Part shown: positions 20,770-32,256 of the stretch, piece by piece
Numbering within the stretch: the first letter of the stretch is position 1
Layout of the letters: each line of letters opens with the position of its first letter
Source of the DNA: Cenococcum geophilum 1.58
Taxonomy: Eukaryota > Ascomycota > Dothideomycetes > Gloniales > Gloniaceae
DNA: 64,000 nucleotides
Reading direction: 5' to 3'
NCBI GenBank assembly: GCA_001692895.1
Contig: KV748231.1
Span: 248,001-312,000, forward strand
Made by a program: the position numbers and the translations under genes
Notes under the pieces: generated by a model
Told to the model about the DNA's origin: nothing
The model's input: only the letters and a program-made list of their open reading frames with translations
Databases searched by the model: none

Positions 20770-23452
20770 TAATTCATTGCTTAACGTCCGATTTAGATCC
20801 CTATTGGGCCCACGCGGACTACTCCTTATTTACATATAGGGAGAAAACTCTATTTAAGAAAAATGAGAAAACCCCGTGATCCATCTCCCTGCCTTTTGGG
20901 ACTCGCCTACTTAGCGCCTACNAGTCGCCTATAGTGCTCTACTACCTTACTNTTTAACCTCCTTAGGAACNACTGCTGCCGTAANAAGCCTANGGACGCG
21001 CTAGTATTANAAACTATTACTCTACTACTGTAGAGTTACTANGGGGCACCTACTNCTTGCCCCCTTGCCTTCTATTACCATTTNCCTTATAACCTGGAAC
21101 TAATTTAGCATATTTTAACTAATAAGCCACTAGGTAACCGCCTTAAGGCCTTTTTATATTAAGAGCAGTATATTATAGTTCTCTATGCTAGCTACTAAGA
21201 GCATTATTTCTTAATTGGTGCGTAGGGGGCATAGCAGTATTACGTATTTTGGTGTCTATTTTAGCTAGCCACATTTACATCTTAGGCTACCTATTAGGAC
21301 ACCCACCTAGTAAAGCTAATCTTTTAGTCCTATTATTCCTGTTCTTAAGAGTGTTGCTATTATATTTTCTACCTTTATTAGGCCTTCTCAGAGCCCTTAG
21401 GTATTTACCCCCTATAGCGTTAACTATGCTATAGCTTAGGTTTATCTTACCTAAGTTAGCCTCTATACCTTTAACTTCTATTTACCTCTCTAGCGTTAGT
21501 CTAACCAGTATTATATTATAGTAGATGGTTTCCTAGCGTTCTTATATATTCTACTTTAGCTCCTTTCTCTATTTTGCTGTTATCTTTACTAACCTCTTAC
21601 ACATCTCCCTTTTTCCTTTATATAGGCCTAGGCCCTAAAGCGGTACTATTCTTTTTTTGCTTTCTTTACCTATTTCTCTAATATCTCTTCCCTACTTTAG
21701 GGTTGTTGGTTTGTTCTCCTATAGGGCACCCTAGGGTCCCTCTATAGTTTACTTAGGCGTGTCTTAATGTACTTTATAATATTAGAGTTATATTTATTTT
21801 GCGTCTTTTATATTACAGCGGCTTTAATATATAACTATAGGGGGGGAATATTGGATTCCTTCTTAAGCAGTACTATAGCCGTTCGCTTATNCCCGCCTAT
21901 AATACTCTAAAGGTAGGCTATTTAGACCTTTTAAAGTAGTTTAAGAAGTGATTTAGGGGGGCCCTTCTTAGTTTCTCTAATGGCCTAAATACTAGATCTA
22001 TATGTTATAGTTAGCTAAATAACTGCTATATATAGTAGGCGTGACCTTTAGAAGTATAGACCCTATATAGAATTAACAATCCTGGATAAAGCGATAAACT
22101 ATACTTGGCCTTTACGGGCCGCTTACGCCGCATATACGCTCTACCGGAGCTTACTATCTACCTATACTCCTAATACCCTTAGGCCCTAAACTAGTTAACC
22201 CCTAAAGCCTTAAATGCGAATTATATACTAGAGATCTATAAATTAGTTATATTTTCTTATAAAATGGATTAGCTGGTATTTCTCTAGTAAGAATTAGACT
22301 TTATAACGTTTTACCTATTCTATATAAGTATTATAGGCTTTCTCTAGTGTTCTACAATTCTCTACGGCTATTAGCCCGTATATAATTAGGTTTATATTAT
22401 TAATAAAGCCTATCCCCTAGGTTACCCCTTCCTTAAAGAAATTAAGTAGGTTACTTATAAAGAAAAGGAAGAGTATAGGTAAGAGGGGTAATTCTTATAG
22501 TATTCCTGTTGCAACTATAATAGGGGGGCTCTGGTATCCGCTAAAGACTAGTAATGTTTCTTTCTAGCCTATAAACCCTTAGATAAATTATATAATCTAT
22601 TCTAAGAAGCCCTTTGCCCTAAGGATATGCAGGAGACGCTTATGGGGTATATTGTTATAGGCACCACTAATATTTAGGCTAAGTATTAATACTATAAAGT
22701 CCTTTCGCATCGCCTATATAGATTTAATGGTGGCAGTAAGTAGCGTAAGTGCTAATAGTGTTAAGCGGTTCTTTCTTACCCCTATTTAGCTTTATAGTAG
22801 TAGGGCGTGTTCCTCTACCGTATCTACTATACGTTCCGCTATTACCCTTTTTAAGATCTTGCTAAGGGTGTTTTTTAAGGCAATAGGGCGGTAGCTTTCT
22901 GGGATTAAGTAATCTACTTTGCCTTCTTTTTATAAGATAACCGTTGTTATAGATCTTCCAAGTTATGGGTAGTAGCCTATAGCAAAGTATACTCTGGCTA
23001 CATCTATAAGCTAAGGTACTATAAGTGGCCCATAGGTTTTTAGGGCCTTATTTGGAATCCTATTTAGTCCTAGTGCTATATTATTTAAAAGGCGGCTAAT
23101 GGTTCTAGCCATTTCCTCTATTATTATGTCGCTGTTAACCCATAGGCGAGTTACCAGTGTTTTGCCCGTAATATTACTAAGGTCTGCTAGAGCTAGTTAG
23201 GGGAAGAACCTTTCTGTAAGGATCTTTGCCTTCTTATCGTTATTGTTTATGGCCTGTGATTCTCCTACTCTTCGTAGGGGTGGTAGGTGTGGGTCTTCTG
23301 CTAGGCGCCCTGCCTTTTTCTTTACCTATTTCGCTATAGCCCAAAGGCCCTTGTTATGGGGGAGGCTCGGGTTAGAAGTATGCTCGTTTATAAACCGTCT
23401 CCAGTTATTCCTTGCTTCTTTTTTTAGGGTATTCTTTAGCTAGTTTCTTGTG
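20770..23452 (-). mobile_element. LINE (Tad1/I-like) copy 1, 5'-truncated and RIP-mutated
   Basis: Homologous over its whole length to the 3' half of the larger LINE at 35358-40922. It covers the reverse transcriptase and 3' region on the minus strand; the polymerase core motif region lies near 22450-22500. Many G-to-A/C-to-T type changes have created stops. It is cut off at its 5' end (23452) and flanked by the 15-bp duplication AAGGTCGATATTTAA (20755-20769 and 23453-23467), as expected of target-primed insertion. Several Ns lie near the 3' end (20920-21090). Confidence 0.85.
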
Positions 23453-25544
23453 AAGGTCGATATTTAAGCTGCTAAAGTGTCTTAATCTACCTTCTCTAAT
23501 TAGGGATTCCTATTATAAATGCCAAAGTATAAAATTTTCTATATATTTAGTCCGCTTCCTTTTTTCCTTCTAATATATCCTTCTAACAGAGTTCCGCGAG
23601 CCTAAAATAAGATAATAGGCGGTTTAGGTTATTTTCTAAGACATAGCTTTAGTCTTTAACAGCTTGTCTTTCTTAGCGAAGTAGCATTATTTTCTCTTCC
23701 TCAAGTTCTTTAGGTGTTGGAAGTAGAGCGTTAAAATCGATGTATTCCGGGTTGAAGTAAGTAAGCACTATAGGAGGAAGAGACTATTGATCTATAATTC
23801 CTTTTGTAATAGCCTCTATAGAAACGTTATAATAGAGCCAGCTAGCCTTTTTATAGAGTCCTTTCCTTTCGTAAAGGTTAGCGAGATTAAATTCTATCTT
23901 TAGCATTATTTAATTGTTTGGTTGGATATAGCAGCTAGCAAATCTTAAAAGCTTTTACTTTAGCTCTAGTTAAATAAGTTCTAATTTATTAGGTGGAAAA
24001 AAGATAAAGTACTTAAATATTAAGTAAGGGATTCTATTAAGATTAATTAATTATAATAATAGACGTATTCCTAGAGCTTAGAAGGGTTGTATTTAATAGT
24101 AGAAAGCTAAAAAAGAAGAGTAGTAGAGATTAGTGTATAAGAAGACGAAAGTAAAAAGGCTGTTTAACAGCTTTATATAGACTTTATTAACTCTATTATA
24201 TATTTATAGTTATATTAGTAAACGCCTAATAACGCGTTTAATCTATAATTAAGGGCGAAAAAGCCTAGTTAATTATCTATCCTTATTTTATAAGCCGTGC
24301 TTAATATTAGTACTATACTCCATCTACTCGCGAGATATAATACCTATTATAAACTAGATAGTCCCTTTTATACAAACTGTGTATAGCCTGCAATCTAAGG
24401 AGCCTTAGAATATTACTAAATGCTACGCCATTATTACTTTAGGCATTTATTATAACAAAAAGACAATTAACTATAGCATTACTTAGGCAGAATAATAATA
24501 AAGCGGCCTTTGCTTTTATGTGGTTTTTATCTATTATATTGTTTTATATTATTTATAGCTTAGCACAATAGTATATAGCGCTATATCCTTCTATCTGTTA
24601 TATATAGATTATAGTTATACTAAGAACGAAGTACAGGCTGTTACCTAATATAGCGATATTAAAAGGCTTAGCCTTTAGAGAGATAGGCTTAAGGCGAAGT
24701 ATCTATAACCTAATAAACATTAAACCTATCAGAGGATCTTTAATACTTAACTATAACCTAATATATTAATATAAAACCGGAATAGATTATCTTTAGTATT
24801 GCTCCTTTAACGGTAAGCTAACTCCTTATATATAATAAATATAAAGCCTATCTTGTAGAGGCATTAATATACAGTTTTAAAAACAATAGCTTATAGCCTA
24901 CTAGTTTATAGCTATCGGATTATATAAGGATTAAACCTTTAGCTTAGGCTCCTTAGGTATAAAGAGCTGTGGTTTAAATCTTAGAGATTATTTAATGTAA
25001 ATACTTCTTAATTTATTACTCTATACGCAATAAGCCTAATAGATTATTAAGGATATAGCAGCCTACATTTCTAATTACACCGTTAGTCTACTTTCTATAT
25101 TGCAAAAGGAAAGAATAGAATACTACGCGGCATCTACTCTCCCTAAAAGTATAATAAACATATAAGTAAAGCCTATAATAGTATAACATGGCTCTAAGCG
25201 TAAGCAGTATAGATTACTTCTTCCTAGGATTAAATTAATATATATTTTCACCTAAAGACGACCTATTTAGTCTCGGCATGCTCCTAACTATTACTGCTAT
25301 TAATACTTACTGCGACTATAGAGAGCTAACGGAAAACACGTTTCAACCTTATATTAGGTTATCCTCTACGCCCACTAAATTGCCCGCAAGTTAATCTATG
25401 TATACTATTAAGGGAATGCAGCCTATTATAGACTTGTCATTCTTAACGGGTAATAGGTGTCTATTAAGAGAGAATGCGACTACTAGGATTCTAGAAAATG
25501 CCGGCGATAAGGCCAAATGCTCTAGTATTAGCTAAACCAATTGA
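23453..25544. repeat. RIP-type AT-rich repeat DNA, right of LINE copy 1
   Basis: Continuation of the unit split by the LINE. On the minus strand around 23690-23800 a short protein-like run can be read through stops (PKELEEEKIMLL), which suggests an old coding element, but I cannot name its family. The rest shows nothing recognisable. Confidence 0.5.
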
Positions 25545-25610
25545 GGAGGGGGTGTCCGTATATCAGTTAGGGGGTGTCCGCATATCAATTAGGGGGTGTT
25601 AATTTACCGC
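25545..25610 (+). repeat. Three short direct repeats beginning AGGGGGTGT
   Basis: Units of about 23 bp, AGGGGGTGTCCG followed by a near-identical ATATCARTT, occur two and a half times in a row, the last one diverging after GGGGGTGT. They stand at the sharp border where RIP-type DNA ends and normal composition begins, so they may be a transposon terminus. Confidence 0.6.
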
Positions 25611-26378
25611 TGGCCTAGAATATACCCCTCGCTGAATTAAAGAATTACCGATGCTTCCAGTTTCCTTATGTGGAGTGTTTCAAGCCGGAGGATTGAGGCA
25701 CCGATAATTTTTCATGATTTCTCACTAACCATAAGTCTCTTATCTATTCACAGTCCTCTCACAACTTTGAATACTGGATTACTATGGCTCAAGAGAAAAT
25801 AGCAAATGTGGCAGCACTTCCTCCTCATCCGATTGGTCTTTGAAGTCCAAGCCATGTCCGATGATTCTAAATCTTGGAGACAAATTCTTCACATCTAGAG
25901 GCCGTTTAATTTTTCCAAGAATAACAAGTGATGCCACCACGGCTCGTCGCTAATAAGGATGCAGCCACGCACACGACCGTGTTTTATTTTATTTTTCAAT
26001 CACGCATGCGCTTGCATATCCGGCGCCAGGGGTCCCAATAATGAATGAATGAATAAGTTGGCCACTTATCGCATCGTATTCATAAGAGAGCCGATTTATC
26101 GCGATATGAATAAACAATCGCGATACTGCATACATAGGTAGAGGCTATATAATCAGTCCTGGCATGGTGTTGTAGCGATTTGCTGTAGTCGACATTGTTT
26201 TAGAATCCTCTAACCCCCCTTCTTATTGCTTACCATCTGCTCTTGCGTATATATTTAAACAAGCGGCGTACAATTAATACTATACACACACCTCAGTATC
26301 CTTTACTACACCACAAGGCTTTACGTTTCCGACATATATTCATAAGGATTTCAAAATATTCAATCATTATCACTGCTT
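25611..26378. other. Normal-composition flank, no full gene
   Basis: Base composition returns to that of genes. A 19-codon frame at about 25784 (MAQEKIANVAALPPH) has a good start but ends at once; it may be a truncated gene start. A TATA-like stretch (GGCTATATAATC) lies near 26143-26154. Nothing further can be supported. Confidence 0.35.
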
Positions 26379-26618
26379 ATGAATGGATGTATCGTTAGGA
26401 ACCAATGGATAAAATTACCGTTGGGGCCCCTGGAATCTATTCGTCGTTTTTACAACCCGTGTATACTCCTACAGAAGCCAGATACTAGTTGCATCCGTGC
26501 GGAAACGCCAACTTCCAGAGAAAATCTCTGTGCTGGTGCGGTATCCATTCTGGTCCCGAGGCAAATCCAGCTAGGCATGTTGGCTGCTGGACACGACAGA
26601 CAGGCAACAGCTTCATAG
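26379..26618 (+). CDS. Small open frame, doubtful
   Basis: ATG at 26379 opens a 79-codon frame with pyrimidine/A-rich leader. Another frame of the same stretch (from 26489) is Cys/Trp-rich (CWCGIHSGPEANPARHVGCW), so a spliced small secreted protein is imaginable, but no convincing intron pair or signal peptide could be placed. It lies in the 3' flank of the subtilase on the opposite strand. Low confidence that it is coding. Confidence 0.2.
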   Translation: MNGCIVRNQWIKLPLGPLESIRRFYNPCILLQKPDTSCIRAETPTSRENLCAGAVSILVPRQIQLGMLAAGHDRQATAS

Positions 26619-26648
26619 TTCAAAGGCCAGTTTGCTACTGGGGCGGGT

Positions 26649-27601
26649 CAGTGATGGAAATGGATTGGAACAGAGTGGATTAAGGCTCGAATCTACTCCA
26701 TCCAGCGAATAGCTGGTGGAGGTCCAGCGCGTGAGTATACCATTAATAGTAAATATATATATAAGTCTTGGCAACCTTTTGGTGTTAAGGAAGGTTGGTG
26801 CGAATCTCACTAATTTAACGCCGATAATCCTTATCATTATCCTTATCGCTATCCCTACCAGCTTCCTCTACCCCGCTAGTAATATCGTCGCCTTCTAGAT
26901 TAGCTAGTTACTCTACCAAAGAACGTGCGCTGCTTTGTGTATAGTACTGGCTTCGTTAAAGCTCTATACCGAATAAATACCTTGCCATTTAGCCGGAACT
27001 CCTTTTGTTGACCTGAATCGGATTTGCTTACCACCGCCTTACTACTGTCTCAGTTACCTACCCCTTGACTCGGTCACCGAATCGGTCACCGACTTAGTCT
27101 ACTACCCCTTCCTCATATATATATAGAAGCTCTAGAGCCACATTCAATAGACAGAGTTCTCATTCCTGATTGTTCTGTTCAACATCTCTACATCCTTTAT
27201 AGTGTTGATGGTGTTCGGATTAATCGACTTTGGGGTGAGGATAATATCACCAGAGGCAGAGGCGCTGCTATACCTAGGGCATGGTGAACAACACTAGGGA
27301 GGAGCGCCGATATAGGCAAGCAGCGGTGAGGGCTGGGCGATGGGCACGAGTCAAATATTAGGTGGTTGAGACTATAATTTTTAGACGTCCTGCCATAAGG
27401 AGCACTACTAATTGGCTATTTATCGCGCACTAACCACTGGACGCTTAATTCTTCTCCCGAAGAGGTATAAGCTGTGGAGCTCCAGGAGCTCCACCAGCTT
27501 CAATCCACGCCACTCTACCAATCAAATCAATCAATCTAAATTTGGTGAAAGGGGTATTCCATCCGGAGCTCCAAATAACCTCCAATCCAGTTCCATCACT
27601 G
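26649..27601. mobile_element. 953-bp non-autonomous hAT-type element at the subtilase stop
   Basis: Left end CAGTGATGGAAATGGATTGG pairs with the inverted right end CAGTGATGGAACTGGATTGG (one mismatch in 20). The 8-bp target duplication GGGCGGGT is at 26641-26648 and 27602-27609. No transposase frame is present. It shares the motif GCTCCAGGAGCTCCA near its right end with the element at 17737-18506, so both belong to related families. Confidence 0.92.
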
Positions 27602-29418
27602 GGGCGGGTTATTGGTTGGGCTCGGCACTACCTGCGAAGCGGCAACTGGTGTTGCTCTGGTGTCCACCCTTGGCGAGATAGCGAGTGTGAATGCGGGAAT
27701 GAACGGCTCACCTATGAGCCCAAGTGTTGATGCTGGCGAAGCAGACCCTCCGGGTATTGCACCTGAGCGCGTCGTAAGTCTACTACCGCAAGTCTGGGAA
27801 TCAAACCTACCATTTGCCTGCTCGACACCTTCATCGGCGAGTTCTCGACCCTCAGGGCCATAGTAAGGATGATACACTTCCCTTTTTGGATTGTGGAGTC
27901 CCGTGTTCGCAAGGATATTCGGGATGGGGTTGTGGCCTGGAAGACTGTTGAGGACGTTTCTCTGCCAGTTGTCCCTCAGGCGATCCTGGACTTTCTTAAC
28001 GTCGTCTATTATGCCCTCGTAGCCAATAAATATGGCAATTGTCCCAGCTACTACAGGAGAAGCAAAACTTGTGCCATCTACATAGGCGAATTCGTCGTCT
28101 CCTTCATGAGACGCTGTCCAAACGTCCTCTCCCGGTGCGAAAAGGGTAACGTTGTCACGGTAGTTGGAAAAAAAGGGAAAAGACGAACCCGCATGGAATG
28201 GTTCCAAGCGGCTCATTGCTATTGCCTGCGGAAGATACCAGGGATATTCCTGCGTCGCTAGCTTTTTTAAGGATTGCTTGGAGCTGAGGCGTCGCACTCA
28301 CTTTCCATGACATATTGATCACAGACCCCTTCCATCCCTTGGGCTGCTTAACTGTTAGCTTCGACAAACGAAAGAAGAACTGGGAACGAGAGCGCCACCA
28401 ACCTTCAATCGGCGGAGCTCCAGATGATCGTCAGTGACATCATCGATAGCTATAATGAATTAATACTGTTATGCGTGTAAGTTGTCTAATTTACCTTGGG
28501 CGATGCGGTCGTATGTTCCTCCTCTCCCTAGAATCTTGACATTGATAAGTTGGATCCAAGGTGATACCCTGAAAGCCATTCCCGCAACCTGAAGCGTATT
28601 AGAATAAAGACCACGGTAGGGATGCATTATGCTTACATTAGTTCCGTGTCCCTCCGTGTCGTCCTGCACGCCAATTGAACAGATCAGTGTCTCTACCTCT
28701 GAAGGCCTGTGTGCTAGCTTACAAATTCTTCATTAACGTATTTATTTCGGAAGTTCCGCGGTTTATTAATATAGCCGAGCTGATTATGGGTGATCCGAAT
28801 ACCTGTGTCCAAAATGTACATATCAACGCCTTTCCCGCTCTCCTTAAGCATATCCTAGTGAGGAATAGTCAGCTTATATCACCAAATGCATAGGATCTAG
28901 AATGACCATACACTATCAATTACCCACTCGTCTTCTTTGACCCTGTCATTTTGGCCCCATGACGTTGACATAGCTATAACCCAGTGCCACCAATCTTCCC
29001 ACACTTTCCACCTCCTTTCGAGATCAGGAGGTGAGAGGCCTTTCGCGGGTCTCGCGGTCTCTACATCCCAGTCCGGTCGTGGGTTAAATTCCCTGTTGTG
29101 CTCGACGAAGCGAACGCCTGGATCATATCGAATGCGATCGTGCATTGTGCGCTCATCGACTCGGACGCAATAGCCATTAATATTGCTATAAGGATGAAAA
29201 TAACTTGCAGTTTCCGAAAGATTTGTCCTTATGAAAGAGAAGTGGTCCTTGAGTGGATGATCATCGCGCAACATGACAAGGTATTCATCTTTGATCAATG
29301 GTTCGTGAGCAGCTTCGAATCGGTGGTAAACAGCTGGTCGTGCGGCCCTTGGTCTTGCCTTTTCTAATCCCGATACTAAGCCGCCTAGGTTCAGCAGTAG
29401 GAGTGTGATTAATTTCAT
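27596..29418 (-). pseudogene. Secreted subtilisin-like serine protease (S8) with a frame break
   Basis: A proteinase-K/kexin-like secreted protease. Exons read: 29418-28912, 28854-28723, 28663-28637 (27 nt, carrying the catalytic His), 28588-28495, 28449-28403 and 28346-27596; introns are 45-59 nt. Seen: signal peptide (about 1-17), an I9 propeptide (DEYLVMLRDDHPLKDH to VRFVEHNREF), catalytic Asp in YILDTGI, His in EGHGTNVAG, oxyanion Asn in SSAGNSN and catalytic Ser in DGTSFASPVVAG. The last exon cannot be read in one frame: SSAGN and GTSFASP lie in different frames, with the switch somewhere in about 28150-28229, and the stretch between is shorter than usual. So a small indel probably inactivates it, unless it is a sequencing error. 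The tail ends NNPPQ-stop at a hAT insertion that leaves the last codons unchanged. Confidence 0.82.
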
Positions 29419-30237
29419 GACGGAACGGCGAGAGAATATTTGAAGTTGATAATTGAAGACCTTGAAGCAAATTATGCAGAATCTTCACTCGTATTTATAC
29501 GGACGACTTTTCAGTCAGGATTCTGAAGGCCAGTCATTCGAACAACGTAGGCAGAAGCATGACGGAAGAATCGGGACGTGGCAATAACTATATAACATAA
29601 CCCGAGGGGTCGATTACGATTATATTAGGTAATTTTGGCAATTTTATCTCTTTAACTTTAACTAAAGCATATTTAAAGTTATTGCGAGGCCGTTATTTTT
29701 TAAAATATTTTTTAATCTTTCTTGGCGCTCTTGGCGCCTTATATAACTGATTATTGCTGTCTGGTTTCATGGAGGGTTTCACTAAAGATAGAATCTCAAG
29801 TCATTCGATGAACTAAGTATATATATCATAAATGGAAGAAATAGGGGGTAAGTTTCTGATACGGACCACATGGGGGCAATTTTCTCGTGCTGGGGACCTT
29901 CGAGGCTGATGCAGTGTGGAAAAGCTCCGCTTGCGGTGCGTAAGAACCTAGTGCTGTAAATATACCGTATCCAAAGCCTCTTCTTACAATTTGACGCTTC
30001 AAGAGAATAAGCTGAGATACGCCTGAACCACCTGCCATGACCCTTAATAGAATTAGCGGCACCTTATATCGAGCATTAGAATATAGTTTTGGGAGTCAGG
30101 TAGCGTATCCGAGATGGAGGTCATCCTTAGGCTCTAGCTCTGCTTGTTGGGTTCCTTTGTACATTCACTGGCACTCGAAGAGGTTGGGTTGATGTTGAGA
30201 TGATGCTTGTTTCGTCTTTTATATATTGCAAAAATTG
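29419..30237. other. Spacer between the subtilase and I9-like genes
   Basis: Includes an AT-rich stretch at about 29590-29760 and a minus-strand open frame at 29826-30062 (78 codons) without a recognisable domain. The part next to 29418 is the subtilase promoter. Confidence 0.35.
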
Positions 30238-30684
30238 TCAATGGGAAGAGTCGTGAGATCCATCAGGCAATTTTGTTTCTACCTTAGCTGCTCCTGCAAC
30301 AGCTTCTAGTGTGGCACCAGGACTCCAATCACATTGCACTAACTGGACTCCCCGATCCGCTCGAATGGCGTTCATGAGCTCATCGCTAACGTTTTCGCAG
30401 GTGTAGACAACCCGATCTTGGAATGCGCTGAGAATTTTTCGCAGATATGGACGCACATCGGTACCGACAGCGACACAATGTTGATCAAACGAATGGCCAG
30501 GCCGGAGCTCAACCAGGTAGCTACCTGAGACAATCTCACCGGGTGCGTCCTCGCAATAATGAAGAGGGGCTTCGTATTTCTCAGTCGACATTGAGAATGG
30601 AACTTGATTGTTGCTGCATCCACCACCCATCGTGAACGCGGCGAGTAGAATGGAGGTAAGGTGAAGGATGCCTTTGGAGAACAT
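30238..30684 (-). CDS. Small secreted protein with an I9-like inhibitor/propeptide domain
   Basis: 148 residues from the ATG at 30684 (the frame continues upstream but only from a TTG). Residues 1 to about 22 form a hydrophobic export signal (MFSKGILHLTSILLAAFTMG). Residues about 52-118 resemble the I9 subtilisin-propeptide fold: GSYLVELRPGHSFDQHC, a spacer, then VSDELMNAIRADRGVQLVQCD, which matches the usual pattern of strand, helix and ...IR.d.gV..VE.D. No protease domain follows; the frame ends in a polar tail. The protein has five Cys. In other fungi free I9 proteins inhibit or help fold subtilases. It lies about 0.8 kb upstream of a subtilase on the same strand. It could instead be the remnant of a truncated protease gene. 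Family assignment is by eye. Confidence 0.6.
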   Translation of the reverse strand: MFSKGILHLTSILLAAFTMGGGCSNNQVPFSMSTEKYEAPLHYCEDAPGEIVSGSYLVELRPGHSFDQHCVAVGTDVRPYLRKILSAFQDRVVYTCENVSDELMNAIRADRGVQLVQCDWSPGATLEAVAGAAKVETKLPDGSHDSSH

Positions 30685-31540
30685 TCCAATCAAGAATGGC
30701 AGAAAGACAGGTTTGGAGTATCGAAATGTGGGAGACGAAAGGTTCGGGGGAAGCCTTACTTGCTTTCATTGTGGCGAGGCGGACAGGACTTATTTGCCCG
30801 TCCTTGGCCGCGGCGGAGTGAGACGTCATGGCTGAACGGGGCGGCTATGGCCGTAGGCAGCAGGCTTAGCCGAAAGAGAGCTGCACGTGACCAGGGAGTG
30901 AGACTTCTACTTCCGAGTTGATTCCGATTCACGCCCGTAGTAACCGCATCATCTTTAGTATCCTCAGACCTAGAACTCTCGTTGGAACTACTCTTAGATT
31001 CGCAATCGGCCTTGTTTTCTTCTAAAATATACCAACTAGAGAGTAGAGATAAGTAGTAAGGATCTTGTGCAGACCTAACGAGCAGCGGTACCTTGGCGCT
31101 TACCTCAGCAAGCTCAGACGTGATTCTATTTTGTCTCGCTCCCAGACCTTCTTGCCAAGGCTTACCTTGCCAAGCCGCTAGCCGCTTTTGGCAAGACCTT
31201 CGTTAGAAGGTCTGGTACACGGTTCGGATTTTTATTAGTCCCGCGCGGGGTATTTAGGCCTATATATACCTACTTTAAGCCAAATTGTCTTAACTTCCAC
31301 AGCTCCCTAAGCTATTCCTAATGGCTAGAATTACCAAATCAAACCTGGCGAAGAAGACTACGTTGCCCGATTTGCCCCGATTCCAATTCGTTATCTCGTC
31401 GTCGCGCCGACGCCCCCCGAGTCGTAGCAGCCGCACCTTTCCACGACCTCTTCCTACCGCAGCCAGAGTACCCAAACCAACGAGCCAGCTTTAAATAATA
31501 ACTAAGGACTACTAGTAGGTATAGATTTGCTTTATAGAAG
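30685..31540. other. Upstream flank of the I9-like gene
   Basis: Gene-like composition up to about 31500, without a gene I can support. Minus-strand frame 31475-31290 and plus-strand frame 30661-30921 show no domain. Normal composition ends near 31500. Confidence 0.35.
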
Positions 31541-31554
31541 GGGGTAAGCTTTAG

Positions 31555-31965
31555 GTAGAGCCTCGCGCAGAGCTTTAATAAAGCTTATGTAGAGCTTTAG
31601 TAGAGGCTTACGCAGAGCCCTACGCAGAGCTCCGCGTAGAGCTTCGTGCAGAGCTTCTGCAGAGCTTCGTGCAGAGCTTCGTGCAGAGCTTCGTGCAGAG
31701 CTTCGTGCAGAGCTTCGTGCAGAGCTTCGTGCAGAGCCTCGTGCAGAGCTTCGTGCAGAGCCTCGTGCAGAGCTTCGTGCAGAGCCTCGTGCAGAGCTTC
31801 GTGCAGAGCCCTCGTGCAGAGCTTCGAGCAGAGCCTTGTGCAGAGCTTTGAGGAGCTTAAGCAGAGCTTTAAGCAGAGCTTCGAGTAGAGCTTTAAGTAG
31901 AGCTTCGAGTAGAGCTTTAAGTAGAGCTTCGAGCGGAGCTTTGTGTAGAGCCTTATATAGCTTTA
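31555..31965 (+). repeat. 12-bp minisatellite, unit GAGCTTCGTGCA
   Basis: About 30 tandem copies; the centre (31640-31850) is nearly pure GAGCTTCGTGCA with GAGCCTCGTGCA variants, and the edges decay to forms such as GAGCTTTAAGCA. Because the unit is a multiple of three, two frames stay open and give RASC or QSFV repeats, which I regard as a by-product and not a protein. Confidence 0.95.
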
Positions 31966-32256
31966 TATAAATATATAGGCGTATAATATATATTTTTATA
32001 CTAGTAATTAAATTATAAAATTATAGAATAATTATATAGGAAATTATATAGATATTTATTAATTTATTTATAGTAAGGCTAATAATACTATACGCTCCTA
32101 GATCTAGGGCTAGGAAATAAGTAGAAGGTATTAATAAAAAGCTCCTTAGCGCTATTAGCTAAGCTAATAAAATCAGTACCTATAATAGAACTATAGGGTT
32201 TATAAGAGAATATTACGCCGCTATACTAGAATATAAAGTAGTAGTTCACTAGTAGA
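31966..32256 (+). repeat. Fragment of repeat family X (plus orientation)
   Basis: AT-rich sequence whose part from about 32090 matches 52880-53060 (for example TAGATGTAAG-side text GAACTATAGGG and CTAGGGCTAGGA-type blocks). It is one of at least four copies in the window (also 34690-35357 plus 40940-41110, 49985-50400 and 52560-53480). The family is unidentified. Confidence 0.6.

Noticed and set aside
26379..26683. Small Cys-rich secreted protein or toxin-like gene
   Set aside because: The Cys-rich frame has no signal peptide or clear intron; listed only as a doubtful open frame.
28664..28722. 26-nt intron in the subtilase that would keep an extra 11 codons before the catalytic His
   Set aside because: Too short for a fungal intron; a normal 59-nt intron ending at GTGCAG gives a better match to the family.
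31646..31888. Open frames reading RASC or QSFV repeats
   Set aside because: They exist only because the 12-bp minisatellite unit is a multiple of three; there is no start context, no flanking exon and no unique sequence.
31555..31965. Possible CRISPR array
   Set aside because: Units are contiguous 12-bp repeats without spacers, and the genome is eukaryotic.
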